A stretch of DNA of 64,000 bases from positions 78,894 to 142,893 of the forward strand of contig NZ_JAGQBW010000008.1 of assembly GCF_024345835.1 (NCBI RefSeq), read 5' to 3'. Origin of the DNA: Synechococcus sp. HJ21-Hayes (GTDB lineage: Bacteria; Cyanobacteriota; Cyanobacteriia; PCC-6307; Cyanobiaceae). The notes under the pieces are model-generated. The model was given only the letters and a program-made list of their open reading frames with translations, did no database searches and was not told the origin of the DNA. This document shows, in pieces, positions 54,884-64,000 of this stretch. Positions within the stretch are counted from its first letter, which is position 1, and every line of letters begins with the position of its first letter. The position numbers and the translations under genes were made by a program.

Positions 54884-55629
54884 CAGGCCTTGTTGGAGGA
54901 AAGGGGGGAATAGGCCGGAGCCCGGAGTTGGGCCAGCAGGCTGGAAAAACTGCGGCTGGCAGGGGTTTCGCGCTCGTCGGGATTCACGATGCCGGCCGAG
55001 ATGATCGTGCGGAAGGCATCTTCCACCGAGAGGTCGAGATCGCGCACCGAACCCTCGGGCACCACGGCATACCAACCGGTGGTGGGGTTGGGGGCCGTGG
55101 GGATGAACACGCTCAGCATGGGCTTGTCGAACCCGGCGGAAAGAGTGGCCCCCAACACCCCGGTCACGAAACCGAGGGCATAGAGCCCCTCGCGGGGGTA
55201 CTCCACCAGCACCACCCGGCGGAAGCGGCTGGAGTTGTCCCGCAGGAACGTTTCCAGCAGCTGCTTGAGGGTCTTGTACACAGACCCGGCCACCGGGATC
55301 CGCTGCAGGGTGCCCTCACCGAATTCCAACAGCCAACGGCCCACGATGTTGCGGGCCATCAGGCCGATCAACAGGATCGCCAGCAGAGGCACCACCAGCC
55401 CCAACCCCAGGTTGATCAACTCCTGGAGGATCGGGTTGAGGGTGTTGAACGGGTTGAGCTGCTTGGGGATCGAGGTGAGGAACGCCAGCACGAAGCGGCT
55501 CACCGTGGTGGCCAGCCAGATGGTGGTGGCCAGTGGGATCACCACCAGCAACCCGGCGATCAAATCATTCTTGAGATCCTGCTGCAGGCGATCGCCGAGC
55601 GGTTGATCAGGTCTGGGACTGGATTGCAC
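54883..55629 (-). CDS. DUF502 membrane protein
   Basis: A 248-residue protein starting at a GTG at 55629 (TTG at 55632 is also possible). Two transmembrane helices near residues 22-50 and 75-95 are followed by the DUF502 core: IPVAGSVYKTLKQLLETFLR, VVLVEYPREGLYALGFVTG and SVFIPTAPNPTTGW. The function is unknown; it is conserved in cyanobacteria and plants, where relatives (LCV/COV proteins) affect membrane trafficking. It is coupled to nusB by TGATG. Confidence 0.88.
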   Translation of the reverse strand: MQSSPRPDQPLGDRLQQDLKNDLIAGLLVVIPLATTIWLATTVSRFVLAFLTSIPKQLNPFNTLNPILQELINLGLGLVVPLLAILLIGLMARNIVGRWLLEFGEGTLQRIPVAGSVYKTLKQLLETFLRDNSSRFRRVVLVEYPREGLYALGFVTGVLGATLSAGFDKPMLSVFIPTAPNPTTGWYAVVPEGSVRDLDLSVEDAFRTIISAGIVNPDERETPASRSFSSLLAQLRAPAYSPLSSNKA

Positions 55630-55688
55630 CAACGGGGGGCCCGGCTTTCCGGTCAGCAGATACCAATCCGCAACTTAGCCAGGCGCCC

Positions 55689-56339
55689 TCACAGCACGGC
55701 CACCAAGGCCAACAGCGTGAAGGCCACTAGCAGCACGATGGCGGTACCAGTGCCGCCGATGCGGCGCTGGTTGGCAGCCAGGTCGCTGCGGCGCTCGGCC
55801 TGCTGCAACTGGGTATTGGCCTGCTGGAGCTGGCGATCCATGAAGGACTTGGCGGCCTGGCGCTTCTGCTCATCGGTGGCTTCCGCCGGGATCTGGCCAG
55901 CCTGCTGGCCCTGGGCCACCACCTGGTCGATCACCTGGGGGTTCTGCAGCTGGGCCTTGGCCATCGCCAGCTGACCCTTCTGGGCCTGGAGGGCCTGATT
56001 GGCCTGGTCGCTGAGGGCACGATCACTGTTGATCCCCAGGGGAACGGTGATCAGCAGGCCAAGGGCCAGCAGGGCACTGAGCACACACACCACCCAGCGC
56101 AGGGGGGTAGGCCCGGCCTGGGGTTCATCGAGGCGGGAGCCCAGCAGCATCAACAACAGGCCCACCAACGCCATGGGCGACTGGGTGACCAGAGTGGTGG
56201 CCACCAATTGGCGGAAGGCCTCCTCGCCCCAGCCATTCACCGCCAATACGGCGAGGAGCTGCAGAGCCAGCAGCAGCACCAGGGACAGACCCATCCAGCG
56301 CAGAAGGTTGCCGAAACGGCCAGGTGCAGCTGAGCTCAC
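55689..56339 (-). CDS. HpsJ-like membrane protein
   Basis: A 216-residue protein if started at the GTG at 56339, 34 bases from the divergent queG. It has four hydrophobic helices (near residues 12-35, 50-65, 78-100 and at the very C terminus) and a coiled-coil region between (QANQALQAQKGQLAMAKAQL and MDRQLQQANTQLQQAERRSD). This is the HpsJ-like layout; in Nostoc HpsJ is linked to hormogonium polysaccharide and motility. A role here is inferred only from similarity. Confidence 0.72.
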   Translation of the reverse strand: MSSAAPGRFGNLLRWMGLSLVLLLALQLLAVLAVNGWGEEAFRQLVATTLVTQSPMALVGLLLMLLGSRLDEPQAGPTPLRWVVCVLSALLALGLLITVPLGINSDRALSDQANQALQAQKGQLAMAKAQLQNPQVIDQVVAQGQQAGQIPAEATDEQKRQAAKSFMDRQLQQANTQLQQAERRSDLAANQRRIGGTGTAIVLLVAFTLLALVAVL

Positions 56340-56373
56340 AGTGGATGGTCGCAATCGCGCAATCGTAGGGGTG

Positions 56374-57327
56374 ATGAGCGAAGGCGCCCAGCTCGCGGAA
56401 CAGATCAAGCACCAGGCCCAGGCCCTGGGCTTCAGCCCCGTGGGCATTGCGACGGTGCCGGCCCGTGCGCGGCTGCCCCTGCGCACGGCCGCGCTGGAAC
56501 GCTGGCTGGCGGCAGGCCATCAGGCGGACATGGCCTGGATGGCGGACCCGCGCCGCCGGGCGGTGGAGCAGCTGCTCCCGGGGGTGCGCAGCCTGGTGGC
56601 GGTGGGCCTCTCCTATTACGTGGAGGCCGAACGAGCACCGGGCAGCCTGAACGTGGCGCGCTACGGCTGGGGCCGCGACTACCACCGGGTGATCGATGGG
56701 CGCCTGCGGGCCCTGGGACGCTGGCTGGAGCAGCAGGTGCCGGGGGTGCGCTGGCGCCCCTGCGTGGACAGCGCCCCACTGATGGACAAGGCCTGGGCCG
56801 AGGAAGCCGGGCTGGGCTGGATCGGCAAACACGGCAACTTGATCCATCCGCAGCAGGGATCGTGGCTGCTGCTGGGCCATCTGCTGGTGGATGTGGAGCT
56901 ACCGGCGGATCAACCGGGGCAACCCCAGTGCGGCGCTTGCAGCGCCTGCCTCGACGCCTGCCCCACCGGCGCCATCGTGGAGCCCTTCGTGGTGGATGCC
57001 CGCCGGTGCATCGCCTTCCACACGATCGAGAACCGGGCGGCGGCATTGCCGGCCGCGATCACGCCGGCGCTGGCGGGCTGGGTGGCCGGCTGCGACATCT
57101 GCCAGGACGTGTGCCCTTGGAACCAGCGGGGCCTGCAGAGCAGCCTGGATCCCGACGTGCAGCCCCGGGACTGGTGGCTGAACCTACAGGCGGAGGAGGC
57201 GCTGACCTGGGGCGATGCGGAGTGGGACGAAAAGCTGCGGGCCTCGGCCCTGCGGCGGATCAAACCGGCGATGTGGCGCCGCAACATCCGCGCCGCGAGC
57301 AAGGGCGCCGACGCGGGTTCTCCCTAG
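56374..57327 (+). CDS. queG: Epoxyqueuosine reductase QueG
   Basis: A 317-residue enzyme that reduces epoxyqueuosine to queuosine in tRNA, the last step of the pathway. The N-terminal cobalamin-binding part has LPGVRSLVAVGLSYYVEAER and YGWGRDYHRVI. Two [4Fe-4S] sites follow: CGACSACLDACPTGAI and CDICQDVCPWN. It is cytoplasmic, with no truncation. The start is the ATG at 56374 (MSEGAQLAEQIKHQAQALGF). Confidence 0.94.
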   Translation: MSEGAQLAEQIKHQAQALGFSPVGIATVPARARLPLRTAALERWLAAGHQADMAWMADPRRRAVEQLLPGVRSLVAVGLSYYVEAERAPGSLNVARYGWGRDYHRVIDGRLRALGRWLEQQVPGVRWRPCVDSAPLMDKAWAEEAGLGWIGKHGNLIHPQQGSWLLLGHLLVDVELPADQPGQPQCGACSACLDACPTGAIVEPFVVDARRCIAFHTIENRAAALPAAITPALAGWVAGCDICQDVCPWNQRGLQSSLDPDVQPRDWWLNLQAEEALTWGDAEWDEKLRASALRRIKPAMWRRNIRAASKGADAGSP

Positions 57328-57354
57328 GCTGGGGGCCGGATCGTTCTGGGCTGG

Positions 57355-58272
57355 ATGGCTAGGCGGGGGTTGAGGTCTCGAGCGGCGGCTCGACTGGTGC
57401 TCGCCATGGCCATCGGCAGTTGCGGGGCGGCGATGCTGACGCCACCGCCGGCCCAGGCCCTGGTGCCCTACGTGGCGGTGCCGAGCGAGCGCGTCCTGGA
57501 ATCCGCCGGCCTCGGCATTGCCCAAGCCGCCGCACGACTGCTGCGGCTGGGGCAGGCGGCGGATGCGGCCAAACTGGCGGCCCTCACGGTGCAGCTGCTG
57601 CCGAATGATCCCCGCGGCTGGATCCTGCTGGCGGAAGCCCAACTGCGCAGCGGCCAGGACAAGCAGGCCTCCAGCTCGCTGGCGCGAGCCAAGGAACTGG
57701 ATCCCCGCAACGCCGGCATCCTGTTTGCCCAGGGCTCGCTGGCCCTGCGGGCCAGCCAACCGCAGCAGGCCGCCGATCTGATCCAGCAGGGCCTGAAGCT
57801 GGATGGCAAGAACGCCGGCGCCTACTTCGATCTGGGCAACGCGTACATCCTGATGGGCAATCCCGGATCTGCCCTGGGGGCCTTCGAGAAGGCCAGTGGG
57901 CTGCGGAAGGACTTCTGGGAATCGATCAACAACCAGGCCCTGGTGCTCTACGAACAGAAAAAGGACGGCGAGGCGATCAAGCGCTGGCGCCGGGTGCTCG
58001 GCATCAAGGCCAATGCCGCCGAGCCGATGCTGGCCCTGGCCGCCGCCCTCAACCTCCAGAAGCCGGGCAACAGCGAGAGCCTGGAACTGGCCCACCAGGC
58101 CTTGGCCGCCGAGCCCAACTACGTCCTGGACAGCTTCCAGAAGGAGCAGCTCTGGGGCGATCGCCTGCGGATCGTGACCCGCCAACTGCTCAGTGAACCC
58201 AGCCTAAAAGCCGATGTGGATCGCGCCCAGGCGAACGCCGGTGCCACCAGTCCAGAGGACGCGGACGAGTGA
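57355..58272 (+). CDS. Exported TPR protein
   Basis: A 305-residue protein with an N-terminal signal or anchor segment (LVLAMAIGSCGAAMLTPPPA, ending QALVPYV) and a tetratricopeptide-repeat array from about residue 60 to 270 (for example LLAEAQLRSGQDKQASSSLA and AYFDLGNAYILMGNPGSALG). It is a conserved picocyanobacterial periplasmic or lumenal TPR scaffold of unknown partner. It starts 28 bases after queG on the same strand, followed by the topoisomerase gene 66 bases later. Confidence 0.85.
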   Translation: MARRGLRSRAAARLVLAMAIGSCGAAMLTPPPAQALVPYVAVPSERVLESAGLGIAQAAARLLRLGQAADAAKLAALTVQLLPNDPRGWILLAEAQLRSGQDKQASSSLARAKELDPRNAGILFAQGSLALRASQPQQAADLIQQGLKLDGKNAGAYFDLGNAYILMGNPGSALGAFEKASGLRKDFWESINNQALVLYEQKKDGEAIKRWRRVLGIKANAAEPMLALAAALNLQKPGNSESLELAHQALAAEPNYVLDSFQKEQLWGDRLRIVTRQLLSEPSLKADVDRAQANAGATSPEDADE

Positions 58273-58337
58273 ATCGCTCAGCCTGGACAGGATCTGTAGG
58301 CTGAGCCGCACAGTCCGCCCTCACCCCGCAGCACCGG

Positions 58338-60827
58338 ATGGCCGAGGAGCGTCGCGAAGATCCCAACGCCCTGCGGATCGAGCCGATCGCCCTGCATCAG
58401 GAGATGCAGCGCTCTTACCTCGAGTACGCCATGAGCGTGATCGTGGGACGGGCCCTGCCGGATGCACGCGACGGCCTCAAGCCTGTGCAGCGCCGCATCC
58501 TGTTCGCGATGCACGAGCTGGGGCTCACCCCAGATCGGCCTTACCGCAAATGCGCCCGGGTGGTGGGCGACGTGCTCGGCAAGTACCACCCCCACGGCGA
58601 CCAGGCGGTGTACGACGCCTTGGTGCGGCTGGTGCAGACCTTCGCCAGCCGCAACCCACTGCTGGACGGCCACGGCAACTTCGGCTCGGTGGACGACGAC
58701 CCACCGGCGGCCATGCGCTACACCGAAACGCGGCTGGCGCCGATCGCCCACCAGGCAATGCTCGAGGAGATCGGCGCCGACACCGTTGATTTCGCCCCCA
58801 ACTTCGATGGCTCCCAGCAGGAGCCCACGGTGCTGCCGGCCCAGCTGCCCTTCCTGCTGCTGAATGGCTGCACCGGCATCGCCGTGGGCATGGCTACCAA
58901 CATCCCGCCCCACAACCTGGGGGAGGTGGTGGAGGCCCTGATCGCCCTGGTGCGCAAGCCGGATCTCTCCGACGACAAGCTGCTGGAGCTGGTGCCAGGG
59001 CCCGATTTCCCCACCGGCGGCGAGGTGCTCACCGGTACGGGTGTGCGCGACACCTACTTGAACGGCCGCGGCAGCATCCCGATGCGGGGTGTGGCCCACA
59101 TTGAGGAAGTGCAACCCGGCAAGGGCCGCCACCGCCGCGGCGCCGTGGTGATCACCGAGCTGCCCTATCAGCTGAGCAAGGCCGGCTGGATCGAGAAGCT
59201 GGCCGAGCAAGTGAACGACGGCAAGATCACCGGCATCGCCGACATCCGCGATGAATCCGATCGCGATGGCATGCGGGTGGTGGTTGAGCTGCGCCGCGAC
59301 GCCGACCCGCCGAAGGTGCTCACCGAACTGCAGCGCCGCACGGCGCTACAGAGCAACTACGGCGCCATCCTGCTGGCCCTGGTGAATGGCAAGCCGGTAC
59401 AGCTGAGCCTGCGCCAACTCCTGCAGGAGTTCCTGGACTACCGCGAACTCACCATCATCCGCCGCACGCGCCATGCGCTCAAGCGGGCAGAGGATCGGCT
59501 GGAAGTGGTGGAGGGACTCATCAAGGCCCTGGATGCCCTGGCCAGGGTGATCGAGATGATCACCGCGGCCCCCGATGCCGCCAGCGCCAAGGCCAGCCTG
59601 CAGGTGCACCTGGATTTGAGCGAGCGCCAGGCCGATGCCGTGCTGGCCATGCCCCTGCGCCGGCTCACGGGCCTGGAGCAGGAGAGCCTGCGCAAGGAAG
59701 CCGACGACCTGCGTCAGGAACGCTCGGATCTCCGCTATCTCCTCGATGAGCGGCCCGCCCTGCTGGACGCCCTGGTGGCGGAACTCAAGGGACTCAAAAA
59801 GCGCTTCGCCACGCCGCGGCGCACCCGGCTGGTGGAAGGGGGCGACGAGCTGGTGGCCCAGCGCAGTGCCGCCATCCGCCCCAACGCGGAACTGCTGCGC
59901 CAGCGGGCCCTGGAGGGGCTGGCCAGCGATGGCCGGCTGGTGATCCAGGCCGATGGTCAGGTGAAGATCGTGGGGCCCCAACTGCTGGGGCGGCTGCACC
60001 TGGAAGAAGCCGCCGAGGCAGGCGACAACCCCTCACCGGCCAGGGTGATCCTGCCGGTGGCCGAGAAACCGGCCCTGCTGGCCTTCACCGATGCCGGCCG
60101 GGTGGCGCTGCTGCGCTGGGAATTCGCCGGCCAGCAGCCGGGCAGCCTCGAGAAGTTCCTGCCCGAGGGCATGAGCGGCGAAACCGTGGTGCAACTGCTG
60201 CCGCTACCCAGTGGCGCCGCCGCCGCGGAAGCGAGCATCGGCCTGCTCAGCAGCGATGGACGCTTCAAGCGCTTGCCGCTGGAGGAATTCCAGGAGCTAT
60301 CTGGCCGGGCCGCCACGGTGTTGAAGCTGAAGGATGGCGTAACGCTGCAACGGGTGGTGGTGTGCCACGAGGGTGAGGATCTGGTGGTGGCGAGCAGCAC
60401 CGGGCGGATGCTGCGCCTGGCCGTGAGCGAGAGCAACCTGCCGGTGATGGGCCGCAATGCCCAGGGCCCGGTGTTGATCCGGCTGCTGCCCGGCGAAACG
60501 GTGGTGGGTGCGGCTACCGCCAGCGCCGAAGGCGCCGTGCTGCTGGCCAGCCGCCAGGGCCAACTCAAGCGGCTGACGGCCGCAAGCCTGCGGCGCTGCG
60601 AGCGCGGCGATCTAGGCCAGATCGGCGTGCGCTTCCTGCAACGGGGTGATGCCCTGGTGGACCTGCAGGAGGACAGCGCCGCTGTGGTCGGCGTGGTGCT
60701 GGGCGAGGGCCGCAGCCTGCGGCTGCTGACGGATCAACTCAACCCTGAAGACAGCACCGGAGCGGGCCAGGGGCTGAGCCTCAAGGCCAACGAGCAGGTG
60801 CAGGAACTGATCCCGCTGATCCGCTGA
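58338..60827 (+). CDS. parC: Type IIA topoisomerase subunit A (GyrA/ParC family)
   Basis: An 829-residue DNA-cleaving subunit. The N-terminal breakage-reunion domain has [39 protein letters not shown] and the catalytic tyrosine in [10 protein letters not shown]. The C-terminal part is a six-blade beta-pinwheel. I do not find a GyrA box (QRRGGKG-like), so it may act as the ParC-like second A subunit known in picocyanobacteria rather than as the supercoiling GyrA; the symbol is tentative. No B subunit is adjacent. Confidence 0.85.
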   Translation: MAEERREDPNALRIEPIALHQEMQRSYLEYAMSVIVGRALPDARDGLKPVQRRILFAMHELGLTPDRPYRKCARVVGDVLGKYHPHGDQAVYDALVRLVQTFASRNPLLDGHGNFGSVDDDPPAAMRYTETRLAPIAHQAMLEEIGADTVDFAPNFDGSQQEPTVLPAQLPFLLLNGCTGIAVGMATNIPPHNLGEVVEALIALVRKPDLSDDKLLELVPGPDFPTGGEVLTGTGVRDTYLNGRGSIPMRGVAHIEEVQPGKGRHRRGAVVITELPYQLSKAGWIEKLAEQVNDGKITGIADIRDESDRDGMRVVVELRRDADPPKVLTELQRRTALQSNYGAILLALVNGKPVQLSLRQLLQEFLDYRELTIIRRTRHALKRAEDRLEVVEGLIKALDALARVIEMITAAPDAASAKASLQVHLDLSERQADAVLAMPLRRLTGLEQESLRKEADDLRQERSDLRYLLDERPALLDALVAELKGLKKRFATPRRTRLVEGGDELVAQRSAAIRPNAELLRQRALEGLASDGRLVIQADGQVKIVGPQLLGRLHLEEAAEAGDNPSPARVILPVAEKPALLAFTDAGRVALLRWEFAGQQPGSLEKFLPEGMSGETVVQLLPLPSGAAAAEASIGLLSSDGRFKRLPLEEFQELSGRAATVLKLKDGVTLQRVVVCHEGEDLVVASSTGRMLRLAVSESNLPVMGRNAQGPVLIRLLPGETVVGAATASAEGAVLLASRQGQLKRLTAASLRRCERGDLGQIGVRFLQRGDALVDLQEDSAAVVGVVLGEGRSLRLLTDQLNPEDSTGAGQGLSLKANEQVQELIPLIR

Positions 60828-60992
60828 TCACAACCGCCAGAAGCTGCGGTGGATGCTGCTCTGCCCTCAGGGCCGACTGACCACGCCTGACGACCACCAG
60901 AAGGCTCTGCAGATCCTCGATGAGGGAATAGCGTCGATTGCCAGACCAACCAGCACTGGACCATACCAATGCTGGTGGCAACTCAGCTGACC

Positions 60993-63900
60993 TCAGGCAA
61001 TTGCCAGGTTTGTCAGCAGCCCTTCGTATCCCGTGATTTCAATGATTCCGTCACTGGTACTAGAGAATCCAGCAATGGCATCATTAAGCGCCAAGAAGGT
61101 TCTGGCGCCAGCACCTGAGCCCAAGGAGAAGGTTGCTGCCTGATTAGCACCAAAAACCGCTGTGGTCAGAACTGCAGAAATACCTGCTTGATCCAGAGCA
61201 GCAACAGTCCCTAGCTCCTTAGTGTTAAGCGCAGAAACAGCAGTGGGACCATCGAGGATGTCAGTGCCAATGGCAAAGTCAGTGATTCGGTCAAAAGCAG
61301 CAAAGCGTGAGTTACTCAATGCGGTGTATCGGAAGGTGTCGGCACCACCCCACCAGTCAGCACGTCAGCACCTGCACCACCAATGAGAATGTTTGCTGCT
61401 GCATTGCCCCTGAGGACATTGTTTAACGTGTTACCCGTTGCATTGATCGCAGCAGCCCCTACAAGAGTTAGGTTTTCAAGGTTTGCACCAAGGGTGTAGG
61501 CAACAGAGGACTGAACCGTATCCACCCCTGCATTAATCCCCTCTGTGATCACATCGCCAGCGTCATCAACGATGTAGGTATCATTACCTGCACCACCTAG
61601 CAGCCTGTCAGCACCAATGCCACCGTCAAGAATGTTGTTGCCGCTGTTGCCAGTGATGGTGTTATTGAGTTCATTGCCAGTTCCTGAGAGATTCCCCAAG
61701 CCTGTGAGAGTCAGATTTTCAAGATTGGCACCCAGGGTCCAATTCACGGACGATTGAATGATCTCAATTCCTTCGTCGATATTTTCTAGAATGGAATCGT
61801 AGATGGAATCGACGATGTAGGTGTCGTTACCCTTGCCACCAGCAAGAATGTCGTATCCACCACCACCATCAAGAATGTTGCTGCCAGAGTTCCCTGTGAT
61901 GTAGTTATTCAGGGCATTACCAGTTCCGTTGATATTTGAAATGCCTGTCAGGGTCAGGCGTGAAATCGTAGAAGCAAGTGTGGTCGTCTTGCTTGAGGTG
62001 GTGGTGGTGCTGCCGATGTCTAGATTGATACCAGGTTGAATGGGAGAAGACCCAGCAGAAACAACAGACTCTTGAGTGCCATAACCATCCAGATAACTCA
62101 CAACACCACGAATCATCTTTCCCACATCTGTGGTTGTCAGGGTGTAGGTGCTGTTGTTATCGATTGCGTCGGTTGAGGTCAGCTTGGTCCAGGTGACTCC
62201 ATTGCTGGAGACCTCCCAGGAGTAGTTGTAGTCCGGGCTGTATCCAGTGAAGTTGTCTGCGTCTTGAAGGGGGGTGCGGTCAATTGTGATGACCTGACTC
62301 GCCTTGAAGGTCCCTGAGAGTGCTGGCGTTCCTGTGGGGGTGTTGTTGGGTGCGAGTTTTATTTCGGCAATACCAAGATTACTATTTCCATATCTCATAA
62401 AATAGGTATTATCCAGTTCCGACCACTGACCGCTTCTTGACTCATTCAAGTCGTTTGTTTGGAGCACGATATAATCATTTAAGTCGGTCTCCTTGTTATA
62501 TTCAGATCTATTTGGACCTGACAGGGGTCTCCAGTTGGTATATGTCGATGTTTCTCCACTTATCCACGAGAACTCCCCCTCTTGCTGAGCGTCGTTCAAA
62601 CCCGTCCAATACACATACCAATTTGGAGAAAGAGGGAACGTCTTTACTAACCAATCATTCTCAGCAGCATCGTTAATCGTCACCAAGTGCCCACCGAGTT
62701 TGACGGCATTTGCCTCTGCTTCTTCCCAGGTGGAACCTTGAACAATCACATAGGCAGAATCACCACGACGGATGAAGGGGATTTCTGCGATACCAATGCT
62801 TATCTCGCTATAAGCATTGGGCACATCGTTCCATACACCCGTAACACCATATTTTACTGCGTCAAGGTGGATTACCGCTACATCTTCTTCGATGTTGCCA
62901 TTTCCGTTATTGGGTTCACCGGCTGCCCAATTAAAAAAGCTTGCAGACGTGCCATCAGGCAAAACATATCTACCTTCAGTCGCTTTATCGTCAAGACCAA
63001 TAAAGGCAACTCTGCCCGGGAATTCTGACAATGGGAGAATTGGTGAAATAGCATTCACCAAGTAGTCATTTTCATTCTTACTCCCTATTGTCACCAAATG
63101 CCCACCCAGTTTCACCGAGTTGGCTTCTGCCTCCGTCCAGGAAGGACCATCGACGACTGTGTAGAGAGAGTTGCCACGGACTACAGGTGCCTCAAGGATC
63201 GAAGCACTTGCTGTTGCTCCAATTTGCTGCATCCGCCAAAGATCAGAATAGACGGAGACTTCAAAAGTCTCTCCTGAATCAGCATCAACCTTTAGAGAAT
63301 GCTCAATATCAAGCTTTCCGTTGGTGATGATGCCCTCGCCAGATAGCTCACCTGATACGAGATCATCTACAGTAATTCCTGTGACTTTCCACCAAACCTT
63401 TGCGCCTTCCGCAAGGTTCCCTGATGCCTGAGAGCCTGATGAGAGGTTTATCGATGTTGTGAATGATCCAGAACCTTCTTTGACTACTCCTAGGGTGGCT
63501 ATAGAGAGATGGAGAGGTATTTCTGCGATTCCTTTAGTTTGGGAGAAAAAGCCATTGGACCCCCAGGTATAATTATATGGAGCCTCACCGCGATAGTTAT
63601 ACATAATCCACCTGCCAATACTTGCGTCAGGCCCATTGGACCCATTAAAGGAGTAAGGATTAGTGCTGCCTAATATGATTTGGTAGTATGCGTTGTATGT
63701 AGAGTCGACCCACCAGCCATCTCCTAGATTGCGATAGCCCGCATCCACGCCATTTGACCACTCTGCGGAAGTAAGATATGTTTTTGCCTTATGGAACAAA
63801 CCAATATAAGCGGTAGATAGATTGCCTGCCTGATAATGGCCAAAATAATTGCCATCAGTGATTGATCCACTAAGGAAGCTCTGGAAAACCCCAGCGATCC
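60993..63900 (-). pseudogene. Large surface/secreted lectin-like protein gene, broken at both ends
   Basis: An AT-richer gene. Going N to C: a truncated module (to about 63,500), two C-type-lectin-like domains (YTVVDGPSWTEAEANSVKLG and YVIVQGSTWEEAEANAVKLG, each with a WNDVP/WSELD-type second half), an Ig-like segment, then three hemolysin-type calcium-binding repeat units (GNSGSNILDGGGGYD, GGAGNDTYIVDDAGD). The frame stops at 61316. A +1/-1 change in the CCCC run near 61,348 restores GADTFRYTALSNSRFAAFDR and a C-terminal tail (FGANQAATFSLG, ARTFLALNDAIAGFS) typical of cyanobacterial secreted proteins. The 5' end is cut by an IS5-type element. Likely secreted by a type I system when intact. 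Confidence 0.72.
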
Positions 63901-64000
63901 ACGGGACAATGGTGCTGTGATCACAGGCCAGGACTGGATTGATGGGTGGCAAGCAGCTCGGCTTCTCGGACTACGAGCTGACGACGGCCAAAAAGCAGAC
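63901..64000 (+). mobile_element. IS5-family insertion sequence, left end only
   Basis: The lectin reading frame stops making sense at about 63,900, and from there the opposite strand codes for a transposase start. The element runs off the right edge, so its inverted repeats cannot be paired. The junction is near GGGACAATGGTGC at 63,902. Confidence 0.55.
63942..64000 (+). CDS. IS5-family transposase, N-terminal part
   Basis: Nineteen complete codons are visible (MGGKQLGFSDYELTTAKKQ); the rest is outside the window. This opening is the typical N terminus of IS5-group (IS1182/IS5-like) transposases, which continue with a KRE(K/R)FLAEMEAVVPW-type segment (from memory). It is transcribed away from the lectin gene remnant. 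Confidence 0.7.
   Translation, partial: MGGKQLGFSDYELTTAKKQ

Overview
The window comes from a high-GC picocyanobacterium of the Synechococcus/Cyanobium type. The evidence is the core gene content and order: cyanobacterial gap2, a lumenal TLP40-like cyclophilin, thiL, murC-murB, ybaB, rsgA, dnaJ-grpE, pilB-pilT-pilC, an HpsJ-like protein, DUF502, ftsY, a second type IIA topoisomerase A subunit, and many small picocyanobacterial proteins. This identification rests on protein recognition only.

Positions 1 to about 25,235 are accessory. Five minus-strand genes in the order brxF-brxC-pglXI-brxHII-pglZ, followed by a gene running off the left edge (probably brxA), have the gene order of a type 3 BREX phage-defence system. 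Behind it lie a TPR/hypothetical pair, several small orphan genes, and one gene broken by a one-base frameshift (14924-15896). Next is an AT-richer operon of a PP2C phosphatase and two Ser/Thr kinases, one with a cold-shock-like tail and the other with an FHA-like tail. A phage-like recombination block follows (DUF2493/SLOG protein, Gp157-like protein, Rad52-like annealing protein) whose putative promoter carries a LexA-like palindrome. An IS3-family element with an A-AAA-AAG slippery site comes next. The island ends at a 3' fragment of tRNA-Gly(CCC) preceded by three direct repeats. This looks like the right attachment site of an integrated island; it predicts an intact tRNA-Gly(CCC) beyond the left edge.

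From about 25.3 to 30 kb are small picocyanobacterial genes, an AbrB-like membrane protein, a SMARCAL1-like helicase and an HNH nuclease. From 30 to 60.8 kb is tightly packed core genome: cofactor synthesis (pdxA, thiL), fatty-acid synthesis (accB), translation and RNA genes (efp, rsgA, dus, nusB, queG), Calvin-cycle gap2, cell wall (murC, murB), chaperones (grpE, dnaJ), type IV pilus motors and platform, argH, an RRM protein, an RsbU-like phosphatase, ftsY, and a GyrA/ParC subunit.

The right end (60,993-64,000) is again accessory and AT-richer. It holds a surface or secreted protein with C-type-lectin-like domains, calcium-binding repeats and a cyanobacterial C-terminal tail. The gene is split by a frameshift near 61,348 and cut at its N terminus by an IS5-family element entering from the right edge.

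The best candidate for something not well described is the kinase-kinase-PP2C cassette (16,391-20,034) sitting between BREX and the recombination block inside a tRNA-bounded island.
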